A stretch of DNA of 64,000 nt from Muraenolepis orangiensis (taxonomy: Eukaryota; Chordata; Actinopteri; Gadiformes; Muraenolepididae), in NCBI GenBank assembly GCA_027704905.1, contig CM051000.1, positions 20,361,754 through 20,425,753 on the forward strand, read 5' to 3'. Shown here one piece after another: positions 11,155-22,219 of the stretch. The notes beneath the pieces were generated by a model that saw nothing but the letters and a program-made list of their open reading frames with translations, searched no databases and had not been told where the DNA came from. The translations under genes were made by a program, and so were the position numbers. Each line of letters starts with the position of its first letter. The stretch's first letter is position 1.

Positions 11155-11204
11155 CTATGTTTGGTTTCTAACAGTGATAACTCACTGTTAGAAACCAAAC
11201 ATAG
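11155..11204. repeat. Perfect 23-bp palindrome with 4-nt loop
   Basis: The arm 11155-11177 (CTATGTTTGGTTTC...) is the exact reverse complement of 11182-11204, separated by TAAC. Homology does not extend past the arms. It could be a cruciform-forming palindrome, the core of a decayed MITE or, less likely, a small hairpin RNA. Confidence 0.95.
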
Positions 11205-11338
11205 CTGAAACACTGAAAAATAAGAGATAATTTAAAAGATCTTTAAAGTCTTTATTTGTATGATGAGCTAGATGACCTAGTCCATAATACCACATGAACA
11301 ATACTTTGTGATTTAACACAAGAGTTGGGGGAGGGGAC

Positions 11339-11340
<2 letters not shown>

Positions 11341-11390
<50 letters not shown>

Positions 11391-11442
11391 CTCTCTCTCT
11401 CCTCTCTCTCTCTCTCCTCTCTCTTCCCCCCCCCCCCCCCCT
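11341..11442. repeat. (CT)n tract with terminal C run
   Basis: CT repeats with occasional CCT phase changes end in a run of about 16 C. The Arg/Glu-rich minus-strand frames are artefacts of it. Short AC runs follow at 11567-11580 and 11631-11648. Confidence 0.95.
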
Positions 11443-11999
11443 ATTTGCTCTTTTGGTCTGATTGAATTCAACCACCCCCACTCCACACTGCCACTCAAAC
11501 CCGTGACTGTCGTCCACCTGTCCACTTTGTTGGACATCCAAAGCTTTAGACGCCCCCACCTCTGCGCACACACACACACACTCTCTCTGGAGTCCAATTA
11601 GTCTTGTCTTTTTTGTTAGAGACACTGCATACACACACACACACACACGAGTGAGCCAATGCTCAGTGTCTTCTCGTCTCTGCCAGTGCTATGTGGGTCC
11701 AAAGCCAAACCAAAGGGTGTGTGTGTGTGGAGGACGTAGCTGAAGTCTCGGTCTGTTCCTTATTGTTAACATTGTCATCTACGCTGCCAGATATTTTATT
11801 CAACCTACTTCTATTTTAAATTTTGCCTTTGTATATTTTATCCTACCTTCATGTATGTTATTCTGTCTGTGTATCTTTACCTCACAAATACCTTACTTTG
11901 GGCACTCGGTGACTGGACAGGTCGATGAATGGATAGATAGATACACACTGTGATAGATACACAGATCGATAGATAGATTTATCTGCCTTTATATTACAT

Positions 12000-12058
12000 T
12001 TACATTTAGGACATTTGGCAGACGCTTTTATCCAAAGCGACTTACAAAGCGGAGTACA
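12000..12058 (-). repeat. Retroposon 3' tail (minus strand)
   Basis: Read on the minus strand it contains GTAAGTCGCTTTGGATAAAA followed by GCGTCTGCC and AAATGTAAATGTA. The GGATAAAAGCGTCTGC block is the common 3' tail shared by teleost SINEs and their partner LINEs. Other copies lie at 32.5, 32.7, 42.4 and 58.4 kb. Confidence 0.75.
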
Positions 12059-12129
12059 TTTTTGAAGTAGACAATAGCATAACGCTGAGGTACGCAAACA
12101 TTTACAAACATTTACAAACATTTATATCT

Positions 12130-12410
12130 ATCTGCATCGCATAGATAGGTGGATAGATACACACTGAGAAAAATGTATAGATAGATATCCACTGAGAAAG
12201 ATGGATGAATAGATAGATACAGAGATAGACAATGAGATAGACCAATGATATATATGGATACAGAGATATAGATGGATAGATACACACGGAGAAACATGTA
12301 TGGATAGATACACACTGAGAAACATGTATGGATAGATACACACTGAGAAACATGTATGGATAGATACACACGGAGAAACATGTATGGATAGATAGCCACC
12401 GAGAGAGATG
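12130..12410. repeat. 28-bp GATA-type minisatellite
   Basis: The best copies, GATAGATACACACTGAGAAA followed by CATGTATG, start at 12275, 12303, 12331 and 12359 with a period of exactly 28 bp; they differ mainly at CACT/CACG. More diverged units extend left to about 12130 and right into a GATAG-rich end. The minus-strand YPYMFLSVYLS repeats in this region are its translation. Confidence 0.9.
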
Positions 12411-12419
12411 GACAGCTAT

Positions 12420-13310
12420 ACAGATCCAGAGATAAATGTGTAGATGACAACACAGAGAAACAGAGCCATAAGACAGATGCAGTTCCTGGCCTCCCTGTGA
12501 CCCTTGCCCCTGGCCCCGCTCCCTCCCTCTCTCTCTCTCTCTCCTCTGTTGTTAATCCGGCTGAGTGCTTGGGGAGTGCTGATTTAGATGTAGTGTGGCA
12601 GTGCAAGGCTGGACCCCGGCTCCTCCCTGACCTACCCCCACATCTCTTGGTTTTTCTGTGTGGTCTTATACGTCCAAACACACTGAAGCCCAGCCAAGCC
12701 TTATAAAGCACTGGCTTCAACTGACAAACAGAACTCCCTGCGGTGGAGTGTAAATCTTAAAGCGGATGTGAAGATTAACTGTGTGTTAAAAGTGCAGGGC
12801 GGCCGTATATATATATATACACACACACAAGCATTGACAATTTATGCCAGACCCTTATTTATTTCCGTGACTTTAATCTCAGTCAAGGGTGGTCTGTTCC
12901 CTGCGTCTTGAATTCAATCTTAAATGGATATGTAAATAGTATGTCCCCGAGATGTGTGTCTTTTGTACATGTTGTCATGGTTTGTGTACCATGTCCCTAC
13001 ACCTGGGTCCCGGTCCGGTCTCTATGTCCTTGTGATGTGAAAACTCAACCATAGTGATAACACAACAGAGGCCTAAACCCCCAACAGTGCTCATGGCTGT
13101 TAAATGCATCTTTAGGCCAAGTGAGTAAAAGTGGCTCGGTTTCAATGTTGAAGTCGGTTTCAGTGGCGGCACATTATATGAGCCATGATGGCTGGGATTC
13201 ACCTATGGTTGGGTGTGTGTGTGTGTGTGGGTTGTAGCTATAATGGTAATCTGGCCTGTTTCAAGGACTGCTCGAGTGTGTGGTGTGATAATATCGCTCT
13301 CTCACTGTCT
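12420..13310. other. Unassigned sequence
   Basis: There is a short (AT)/(AC) compound run at 12806-12829 and a CT run at 12531-12545. Nothing else is recognised. Confidence 0.45.
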
Positions 13311-13311
13311 C

Positions 13312-13509
<198 letters not shown>

Positions 13510-14510
13510 CGGCTGTGCTCTCTGCTCTTTTAAGCTGACTGGCTTGTGTTAAAGTGGTAGGTCCCCACACTACCATGACAGTAGAGGGGAAAGGATCCCT
13601 GCGAATACATGCTGTGGAAATAGCTTTTCTTCTTGGTGCCTTTTTTTTTTTTCTTCTTCTGACTGGCGATTGGAAGTTTAGCAATTTATGCCCTGGAGTC
13701 TCTTACCCTCCACTCGACACGGGAAGGAGAAAATGAGAAAAAGCGATGGAGAGCGCTAGAGAGGCTGTGAAATACAGAGAGAGTGAGAGAGAGAGGAAGA
13801 TTGTAAAATACAGAGACACAGGGGAGAGAGTCCAGGTTGGGGATTCAATGTGGGGGATAGAGAGAGGAAAGGAGCAGTGTGTGGGAGAGAGAGAGACGAT
13901 GGAGATGAAAGCCGGATATAAGAGCAGAGCGACAAATTGTGTAAAGTGTGAATAGTTTTGGTGGTCCATTTGGTGGATGCACACGTACATCAGGGTGTCA
14001 TTACTCTAACTCATTTACCAATCGCTGGGTTCAACAGTAAGGGCTGCCCGAGGGCCCAAGGCCAGTAAACAGGCTCGCCAGGGCCGTAAACTCCCTGTCT
14101 TGATTTTGTGTTATATCAAAGCACCATGCCAGTGAGGGTGTACCCACTGTCGTACTACCACCTGGGTGTCCCGCTAAGAAACGCACGGATACAACAAACA
14201 GATCATAAAATAAATTGTATTTGATGTTTCTCTCACCCGTCACAGTAGTATTGCCAAAACATAAACGAGCTCCGTGGTGTGGACTCCCGAGTCTCCCTGT
14301 TAAGAGAAGAGCCAAACAAACGTGAGAATATTGAGCTGCCAACTCATAACGCCCACCACTCGGAGATCTCCCCCCCAGTTTGCAGCCGACGCCAAGCCCC
14401 ACCCCCTTCACACCAACAAGAAGACATGGCTTGTGCATGTCATTTGAGGTGTCTTTGTTTAAATACATGATTCAGCACATGTTCTGTGTTCTGTGCTGTG
14501 TTCTGTGCTG
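13510..14510. other. Unassigned sequence
   Basis: 13740-13910 is purine-rich (imperfect GAGA). 14031-14470 has a 145-codon minus-strand frame with no domain I recognise; its composition differs from its neighbours (GC-richer, with C runs) and it may be an old insertion, but no termini were found. Confidence 0.35.
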
Positions 14511-14513
14511 TGT

Positions 14514-14515
<2 letters not shown>

Positions 14516-14594
<79 letters not shown>
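14516..14594. repeat. Compound (GT)n(AT)n microsatellite
   Basis: About 42 bp of GT repeats abut about 34 bp of AT repeats, then a short GT end. Confidence 0.97.
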
Positions 14595-14599
<5 letters not shown>

Positions 14600-14600
<1 letters not shown>

Positions 14601-15500
14601 TTCTTTGAAATATACCTGTGGTAGCTGGTGTGGGGGGGCGTGGCTGGGTGGGGGGGAAAAATACAAATACGGGTGACCTATAAGAACATTTTGATATATT
14701 TAATTTTCTCAATATTTTAGTCGGTCAGAGCACTTAATCCTTCTGGGTTTTTGGAAGAGCAGCTCCAGCTCTTGTGTGTATGTAAATGCCTCTGGTGCTG
14801 GACCGTTTGTTGCTATCCGCAGACATGCAGCCTGGTGCTTTTCTTGTAGCCTTTGTGTGAGGTCAGTTTTCACCTGAAATGAAAATCTGACAATTGGATT
14901 TAGATAAACTACATTGAAATGACATGAAGAAATATTGCAGTGTTTTCGGGGGTTTCGGCAGTGCTGAAATATGTTTCTGGCTACGACCTGCTTGTAGTCT
15001 TAACAACAATGGGATTGTTTTATATTTAACATAGCATTCGATACACCCTTGCGTCTTGCTGCTTCATTTCTTATGATTGAACAACAACACAATAAGGAGA
15101 ACATTTGTTGATTGACCTTGTAGGTCTGTCCATGTCTTCTGAAGTAAATCCAACTAGGTTTGTATCATGTATGTTTGACGCTTGTCAGCAGACTGGGGAT
15201 GTGCATATCACCTGAGGGCGATGCGATACGTATCTCGATGTATTGCCATTATATACACATAAGATAAGATACATTAAAGATAAATATGATGCAACTACTA
15301 TCCCGATGCTATACGGTGGTATAGCCACCACAATTGCTAGTGCAATTCCATATGGTTTGATCAACCCAATGAGATTCAATGTGATGTGATTGGTTGCACA
15401 ATTATATGATGCTATGCAATTCAATATGGTACAAATAGTTTGCTTTATTAATTTATCTTTTTTTCATTGTCCAATTAGATGAATTTACAAGCAGCAAGCA
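14600..15500. other. Unassigned sequence with a GATGCGAT-rich block
   Basis: 15209-15425 is rich in degenerate GATGCGATAC / ATGATGC-type words, a texture seen inside some non-autonomous hAT elements, but no termini or transposase frame were found. The remainder shows nothing recognisable. Confidence 0.3.
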
Positions 15501-15505
15501 GCTAA

Positions 15506-15520
15506 TTTATATATATATAC

Positions 15521-15551
<31 letters not shown>
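15506..15551. repeat. (AT)n microsatellite
   Basis: AT repeat with one CG interruption (ATACGTAT) near its left third. Confidence 0.95.
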
Positions 15552-15554
<3 letters not shown>

Positions 15555-16640
15555 GTGTTTTATTCAACTGCTGGGAAGACTCTGAACTTCTTGACTCATC
15601 TGGAATAGTCTAATATCATTTAGTTGCTTAACAGGTTGATAACTAACTGATGCAAGTAGCTGTACTTTAGTCATTGGTCTATTCTTAGCTTAGTGGTCAG
15701 TTAGTGCTTTGTGTTGTGGCCCATTGAAGGTAGTTTAACTTCCGTGTTTACAATGCTTAGACTGACAGCTGATTCGGTGGTTGCATCGCTTGGATCGTTT
15801 GTGATTGGCACCGGACTAATACGATTGGAGAAGGCAAAAACAGACTCTTTTTTTGGGGTCCCCAATATAAATTGGATTTTACCGATAATTAAGAAACTAT
15901 TCATCTCGACTCAATTCTGAATTGTATCTGTGGACACTTTTCCGAATGGGCAATCGTATCGTGAACTTTTATGCCGGTGTACCGGTGGAAATCGGTGAAT
16001 CTTACCATCCCTTCAGCAGACCAATCATGCAGGTGAAGGGTACAGGAGAAGTAGAGCGAAGGAATCAATGATCACTAGTTAATCGATCGTGGATGCCGTC
16101 GTGCTCTCGGACAATTGGACGGATGAAAAAAAAAAGGTTTTAACAAAATATAATTTAGCAAATTTTGGTTAATAAACCTGGGCTGCCCGCCCAAGTAAAG
16201 TATGCGTCGGAAACCCTATATATATAGATATATTTATATCTATATATCTATATCAGTGGTGAAGCGTCAGGGCCTTCAAGGTATTCAGAGAAGACCCTGG
16301 AACTCTCAGATGAAACAAAAAACAATCGAATTAATTGTATTAATAAAATGTAATACAATTTAAATAAAATTAATAAATGAGAATCGTATCTGTGTTGTTA
16401 TCTGTTATATTACAGTGTTACGTTGATTTGTTTGTCTTTCTCGGCCCATGCACTACGCATTTGAGTGGTTTTGTGTTGGAAAAACAATGCTATTTTTCTA
16501 GGTTGCTAGGAAGAATATCCTTCAACCAAAGTATTCTTTCAGATTTCCCCACAGTTCCATAGTGCCCTAGAAGGTTCACTGGCTCGGATCTAGCGTAGTG
16601 TAGGGAGGGCTACGTTTCTACGTAGGTTTTTTACGTCTAA

Positions 16641-16932
16641 ATGGCAACAGGTGAAGATGATGTTGCGGAATTGTTGTTAGTACACTTTTCAAGACGACCA
16701 TTCAGTGAAAAGATGGACATTATAAAAAAGTTTTAACGATCCCCATCACCACTGCGGAAAGGACATTTTAATATTATAAAAACATATGGAGGAACAGAAC
16801 AGGACTCACTGCATTAGCTTCCATAGCTATTGAAAGGCAACTTATTTTGGATCCGAAAAGCAGTGATCTGCTTTATGACCGGGTTATCGATCCATCCAGA
16901 AGGACAGGAGAATGGATTTGGTCTTTAAATGA
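16641..16932 (+). pseudogene. hAT transposase remnant (N- and C-terminal parts joined), copy 1
   Basis: It begins with an ATG and the N-terminal words MATGEDD and LLLVHFSRRPFSEKMDIIKK, which resemble the start of TTF/ZMYM1-like hAT transposases. It then jumps, across a stop and a frame change, to the hAT C-terminal dimerisation region: RTGLTALASIAIERQL-type sequence followed by an aspartate/lysine-rich end and a stop near 16932. The whole catalytic core (the DDE region and the insertion domain) is missing. Part of the dimerisation motif is deleted relative to copy 2. Function is lost; it marks descent from an autonomous hAT element by internal deletion. Confidence 0.75.
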
Positions 16933-17156
16933 ACATCATTGGTGAGTGAGACTCATTTGTCTTTGCTGGTTTTGTCGCAGTGTTGCATCTCGTTGAGCTG
17001 GTTGTTGCATTTTGTTTCCACACACTTGTTGAATGATTAGTTAATGGCTGTCTTGGGTTCGTTAAGCATTGTTGTGCATTTAAAGTGAGGGTTTTGACTT
17101 GATCTTTCTTTGCATCGCTTAACGTCAAAAGACTTAACGTAACTAAGAGTTACAAA

Positions 17157-17352
17157 ACCGCGATCAATAATCACCAAATTTCTCTGGCATATGTCTTGTC
17201 ATTAGCACTCACCTGTCAAAATATCTCAACTTAAATCCTACCATTATGGACGTCATGTGACATTAAGTGTTTTCCTCTCTATTGAGCCAGTAAGGAAAAG
17301 TCTTAACGCAGCTTTATGAGGTGATTGGTGATTATTGATCGCTGTTTTGGAC
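17157..17352. repeat. Hairpin-forming inverted repeat inside hAT copy 1
   Basis: GCGATCAATAATCACC near 17160 is the reverse complement of GGTGATTATTGATCGC near 17326. The arms extend outward through CAAAACNG-type matches to GTTAC/GTAAC. The equivalent block in copy 2 spans about 18030-18263. It probably is a subterminal structure of the hAT family or a MITE nested in the ancestral element. Confidence 0.75.
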
Positions 17353-17545
17353 TTGTTACTTCACTACATAGACACTGCTTTGACAACTATGGTCAACTTG
17401 GCTGCGACAATCTGATCTTCCTAAATGAGAGAACGCATAAAGTGACTGCCTCCGTGACGTCCGTCTGACTAGAACAACCGGTGGGGGGGGGGGGAGGGCG
17501 GTGGTCTACAGAAGGTCCAGTTGTGATAGACACGGTTCGACACTG

Positions 17546-17606
17546 ATATATATATATATATATATATATATCAGTGATATATATATATATATATATACAT
17601 ATATAT
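17546..17606. repeat. (AT)n tract between the two hAT copies
   Basis: AT repeats interrupted by a CAGTG word near 17571 and one C. It separates the facing ends of the two inverted elements, and similar AT repeats flank their outer ends. Confidence 0.95.
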
Positions 17607-18029
17607 CAGTGGAGGCTCGTCCATTGAGGAAAGGAAGGACTATGCTCCCTAACATTTCAGAGAAAAAAAACCTATTAAATACACATAAATTGAACAGATT
17701 CATCTGTGAAAATACTGATAAAAATGCTTTTTGTAACGCTTCAAAGTCACGCAAATATGTGTGTCAAAATTGCACTATATCACTGTACGGAGGAACGGAG
17801 GAAAACGTCCTCCTTAAGCTCACGTTTTAAGTCCATTATAAACTCCCGAAACCGGGCGGCCGGCGTGTCCTGGTTTAACATGAGTGTACGGTGCACAGGT
17901 AAATATACGTTACACAAAAAACAATTCTCCCTCAAAGCTCACTCAATTTAAATTCCGTTAGGTTTGTTCGATAGCACAAGCCACTGTGCATGCGTTCACT
18001 GTGCGTGAAAAGGCTTAAACGTAACTTAA

Positions 18030-18263
18030 AGTTCCAAAACAGCGATCAATAATCACCAAATGTCTCTTAGGCATAGGTCTTTTCATTAGCACTTTCACCT
18101 GTCAAAATACCAAAACCTAAATCTTACTATTATGGAAGTTACATAACTAAGTGTTTTCCTCTCATAAAGCTGCGTTAAGACTTATCCTTACTGGCTCAAT
18201 AGAGAGGAAAACACTCAATGTCGTATAACGTATAACATTTGGTGATTATTGATCACGTTATTC
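18030..18263. repeat. Nested hairpins inside hAT copy 2
   Basis: The outer arms are AGCGATCAATAATCACCAAA near 18044 and TTTGGTGATTATTGATC near 18238. An inner hairpin occupies 18150-18215, with arms AGTGTTTTCCTCTC and GAGGAAAACACT. The same inner words occur in copy 1 without the left inner arm, so copy 1 has lost one half of the inner stem. Confidence 0.75.
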
Positions 18264-18459
18264 ATCATTATTTTTCACGTTAAGCGATGCAAAGAAAGAT
18301 CAAGTCAAAACTCTCAATTGAAATGCACAGCAATGCTTAACAAACTCAAGACAGCCATTAACTAATCATTCAACAAGTTTGTGGAAACAAAATGCCACCA
18401 GCTCAACGAGATGCAACACTGCGGCAAAACCAGCAAAGACAAATTAGTCTCAATGATGT

Positions 18460-18753
18460 TCACTTAAAGACCAAATCCATTCTCCTGTCCTTCTGGATGA
18501 ATGTTTCGATAACCTGGTCATAGAGCTGATCACTGCTTTTCAGATCCAAAAGAAGTTGCCTTTCAATAGCTATGGAAGCTAATGCAGTGAGTCGGGATTG
18601 TCCTGTTCTGTTCCTCCATATGTTTTTATCCGTTTGAGGGTGGAAAATGTCCTTTCCACAGATGCAGTGGTGATGGGGATCGTTACTGAATGGTTGTCTT
18701 GAAAAGTGTACTAACAACAATTCCGCAACAACATCATCTTCACCTGTTGCCAT
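18460..18753 (-). pseudogene. 97-codon ORF joining N- and C-terminal ends of a hAT transposase, copy 2
   Basis: The frame starts MATGEDDVVAELLLVHFSRQ, then runs out of frame through the region whose +1 frame reads TASVERTFSTLKRIKTY, the hallmark start of the hAT dimerisation domain. It then re-enters the correct frame at RNRTGQSRLTALASIAIE and continues through LLLDLKSSDQLYDQV to a C-terminal stop after MDLVFK. So an uninterrupted small ORF exists, but the middle third is a shifted frame and the catalytic core is absent. Family knowledge: the C-terminal block mediates transposase dimerisation. Whether this ORF is ever translated is unknown; decay of a deletion derivative is the simplest reading. 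Confidence 0.75.
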
Positions 18754-19039
18754 TTTGACGTAAAAAACCTACATAGAAAGAAACCAACGTAGCACAAAGC
18801 TAGATCCTCTGTCTCGAGCCAGTGAACTAGACCTTCAAGCGGACTATGGACCTGTGGGGAAATCTGAAAGAATACACCCATTGGCTACATACCAATATAT
18901 GATTGGTTGATCAAATTGTCAATCCAAACGTACGCTCTCATTCAGTTTAAGGGCCAAAGCATTCACTCAAGAACAGACAATCTGAGGGTTCCAGGGTCTT
19001 CTCTGAATACCTTGAAGGCCCTGACGCTTCACCACTGAT

Positions 19040-19309
19040 ATAGATATATATATATAGCAAGAATAATGAGAGATGCCGCTTTGCTTTCCATTTAGTTAGG
19101 ATTGTCTACTTTTTTATTGGGCTCTATTCCTCCGATGTGTGCTGATATACAATGTTAAACAGGAAGAAGTAAGACGTTAACACCACGAACATTTGGGGTT
19201 GGCCAATTAGCCTGCTAGCTGCGCTGCCATGAGCTACGCTAGACAGCGCGATCAAACAGTGTTTAACATCTTTATCCTCTCATTCTGGAGGAAAAGTTTG
19301 GTCAAGAAC

Positions 19310-19310
<1 letters not shown>
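19040..19310. other. Short unassigned gap
   Basis: Single-copy sequence after the (AT) run at 19038-19056, with nothing recognised. Confidence 0.4.
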
Positions 19311-19312
<2 letters not shown>

Positions 19313-19346
<34 letters not shown>

Positions 19347-19912
19347 GGTGTGAGTGTGTTGAGGTTCATGAGTGCAAGTGTGTTGGAGAACAAAATAGGT
19401 GGAGAGAGAGACAGCGAGAGAGAGGTGTAGACAGAGAGAGAGAGAGTAAGACAGTGAGGTGTAGACACACAGAGAGAGAGAGAGAGAAATATGTAGAGTG
19501 AGTTGGACAGTGAGAAAGACCGTGTTTGTACGTGTGTGTGTGTGCTGTCTTACACAGGCTGTGTTCAGTGTCTTATCTTATATATGAGTATCCACAATAG
19601 CAGGGTGTGTGTGTGTGTATGTGTGTGGGTTGTCTCCTGTGTGTGTGTTGTATTGTGTCTACAAGCCGTCTTCAGAGGGTTGGGGGTGGGATGTGGATTA
19701 GATCCTGGCTTTAAGTAGCTGATGCACGCTGGTCTGTGATTGGCCGTCTTGTACAGTTGTAATCAGTAAGACATGAAGCAGTGGGTGGCGGCCTACACCC
19801 TGAGCAGAATGTTAATGACACCACATTAATCAGCCAGCCAATGAGCATTGAACGCTTGAATTCTCAATTCTGATGGAAGGAAATCATTTCCCTTTTGTGT
19901 GTGGGGGGAGTA

Positions 19913-19954
<42 letters not shown>

Positions 19955-20100
19955 GGGTGGTGGTATTTGTTTGTGGTTATCTGTGTGTGCATTCTTATTC
20001 CTACTGTATGCGCACGTGCATGCATGTATGTGCTTATGAAGGTGTGTGTGAGAGTAAGTGTGTGTGTGTGTGAGTGTGAGTGTGTGTGTGTGAGATACAG
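19313..20100. repeat. Cluster of AC, GA and GT tracts
   Basis: Pure AC at 19313-19345; interrupted GAGA at 19401-19490; scattered GTGT words at 19529-19640; pure GT at 19916-19951; and GT/GAGT words at 20042-20093. The intervening single-copy DNA shows no gene. Confidence 0.88.
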
Positions 20101-20359
20101 GACAAGACTTAAAATGTTTGACTAAAGGCCCAAGCAGAGTAAGGAGCAGATGGACCTATACATATTATAAAAGCGTAAATGTTTACATTTCCTCAATGCA
20201 CAAATAGGTGCGTCCATGTTCGTATTTAAATGGGAATTCCTGGAAGACGGCATCAAGATGGAGGACATGTTTAATGCATAGATGTGTGATGTGTAAATTA
20301 TGCATGTTCATGAGTGAGTGTACACACACGCAACTGTTTGTTATGCGCTTGTGTGTATT

Positions 20360-20360
<1 letters not shown>

Positions 20361-20444
<84 letters not shown>

Positions 20445-20514
20445 CTGCACACACACACATGCACACACAAACACACACACACACAGACATACATTCTTGT
20501 ACACACACCCACAT

Positions 20515-20606
<92 letters not shown>
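20361..20606. repeat. Two long (AC)n microsatellites
   Basis: Pure AC at 20361-20440 and again at 20515-20606, with imperfect AC, TGCAC and CATAC units between. The overlapping poly-HT and poly-CV frames up to 174 codons are artefacts. Confidence 0.98.
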
Positions 20607-20608
<2 letters not shown>

Positions 20609-20839
20609 CCAGGGATGGTCCGTCAGGGAGAGCTTTTCTCTGAAGCCTCGACAACGTTCTGCTCTCACCCCACCAGAGGAAACACCAAAGATTCACAACA
20701 AGAAAGATTCACAACAACAAAGACAAACATGATGGCAAAGCCAGAGAAAATTACCAAATCAAATCCAACTCCCATTTGATGAGAACCTGAGGGAGAATGA
20801 CTGAAAGAGACAGTGGGAGACGGACGTTGAAGGTGACCG

Positions 20840-20893
20840 ACAGAAGGAGGGAGGGAGGGAGGGAGAGAACGAGAGAGAGAGAGGGAGAGAGAT
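20840..20893. repeat. GGGA / GAGA purine tract
   Basis: Four GGGA units followed by GAGAGA with one C interruption. Confidence 0.9.
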
Positions 20894-21040
20894 GTTTGCA
20901 TCAGAGACCTCCTGGAAGAAGGAAACATCTGGGAGCAAGAGATCAGACTCTAAAGGCCTGCTAGTTCCTGTGCTCCCGCTGGACCTTTGGAAAACAACTG
21001 GTGCTTTGAGCTCAGACAGATAGCAGACAGAAGCGTGCTG

Positions 21041-21076
<36 letters not shown>

Positions 21077-21328
21077 GTGTCTGTGTGTGAGTGTGTGTGT
21101 ACACACACTCACACACGGACACATTGTGTCCCCGTGGAGTAGTGCTGATGGAGATAGAGGGGACGGGGTATCGACTGTGACCGACACCAAACACTGGGGG
21201 AAAAAAAATATATATACACATCCACTAGTGATATGGTGGTCTGCCTCACCAAACCCAGACCAAGATGGATGGAACAGTCTAGATTCCACTAGACTGCACA
21301 CACACACACTCTGCACACACAAACTCTG

Positions 21329-21384
<56 letters not shown>

Positions 21385-21400
21385 ACACACACACACACAC

Positions 21401-21438
<38 letters not shown>

Positions 21439-21440
21439 CT
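21041..21440. repeat. (AC)n cluster
   Basis: AC at 21041-21074, AC words near 21101-21118, and a long imperfect AC tract at 21296-21440 with CTCTGC and single-A interruptions. Confidence 0.96.
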
Positions 21441-21499
21441 CACACACACAGGCTCTGCCTACACACGTACACCAGCCACGTAGCTGTTCATTAGGGATG

Positions 21500-22070
21500 G
21501 ATACAGTCATAGACACCCACCAAGAGGGAGAGTGCGGTACGTTACACACACTGATCGTTACGGTACGACGTCACAGAAAGAAGACAAGCTACAACAACAG
21601 CCCACTGGGCAGCAGTGCTGGTCTAAATATATACAGCGACAGTGGCCTCGTAAACCTCTGCTAATGCCTCACGACGGTTCACAAACAGATGTTACCTGTG
21701 ATCCCGCCGTTTAGCGCCTTGGCTCTCCCATGGCCCGCTTGTAATTACTGTTTAATTGCCTGCAGACGAGAATCTTGCAATTTCCCTCAAAAATGTCAGG
21801 GCTGTGGAAAAACACTTGCGATGCGTTTTTTGCTTGTGGATGTTAATGCACTTTCCATGTTAACCGGTGAATTGAGTGGTTAATTTTGGGCCCTGTCTGA
21901 GTGGAGGAGGAAAATCCTGTCGACTAATGTAAATACACAGAGGGAGACCCGTACCAGAGGATGTCCATAGCCGTCTGCATTAGCTTAAACGACACACTGC
22001 TAAAAATATAGCGGTAAAGCTGTATTCAGAAAGGTATCTTGCGTAAATGCATACATCCTTTTGCTTATGA
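21500..22070. other. Unassigned sequence; balanced block near 21.7-21.9 kb
   Basis: 21715-21900 is unbroken single-copy DNA with TTGTAATTACTGTTTAATTG and TTAACCGGTGAATTGAGTGG; it may be regulatory, but there is no direct support. The rest shows nothing. Confidence 0.3.
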
Positions 22071-22077
22071 CACAATA

Positions 22078-22175
22078 GAATATATATATATAGAATATAT
22101 ATATATAGAATATATATATAGAATATATATATAGAATAAATATATATAATAGAATATATATATATATATATAATA

Positions 22176-22215
<40 letters not shown>
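22078..22215. repeat. AT-rich tract with TATATAGAA units
   Basis: Tandem units of about 13-20 bp, each (TA)n followed by TAGAA, then about 40 bp of pure AT at the right end. Confidence 0.95.

Positions 22216-22219
<4 letters not shown>

Larger units (their letters stand above)
16254..17545 (+). mobile_element. Non-autonomous hAT element, copy 1
   Basis: The left end starts CAGTGGTGAAGCGTC and the right end, read inward, starts CAGTGTCGAACCGT, an imperfect terminal inverted repeat of the hAT type. Inside are remnants of a hAT transposase (16641-16932) and a hairpin-forming block (17157-17352). Most of the left two thirds is homologous to copy 2 (17607-19037) in the opposite orientation; the last 200 bp differ, so the two copies may be different subfamilies. 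Both ends abut AT microsatellite; the flanking octamers ATCTATAT and ATATATAT are near matches and could be a decayed 8-bp target duplication, though the simple repeat makes this weak. Confidence 0.75.
17607..19037 (-). mobile_element. Non-autonomous hAT element, copy 2 (inverted)
   Basis: Read on the minus strand it starts CAGTGGTGAAGCGTC at 19037 and ends GACGAGCCTCCACTG at 17607. The two ends form an imperfect inverted repeat (CAGTGGTGAAGCGTC against CAGTGGAGGCTCGTC). The first 55 bp are nearly identical to the start of copy 1. It carries the transposase-derived frame at 18460-18753 and an internal hairpin block. It is about 1.43 kb, far shorter than an autonomous hAT, so it is a deletion derivative. 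Flanking DNA is AT repeat on both sides (ATATATAT and ATATAGAT). Confidence 0.8.

Noticed and set aside
14031..14468. 145-codon minus-strand open frame as a gene
   Set aside because: No domain, no splice or promoter context, and low-complexity C runs; chance opening is likelier.
15209..15425. GATGCGATAC-rich stretch as a hAT element
   Set aside because: Only texture is suggestive; no termini, target duplication or transposase sequence could be found.
20183..20779. Long His/Thr and Cys/Val frames up to 174 codons
   Set aside because: Direct products of (AC)n repeats on both strands.
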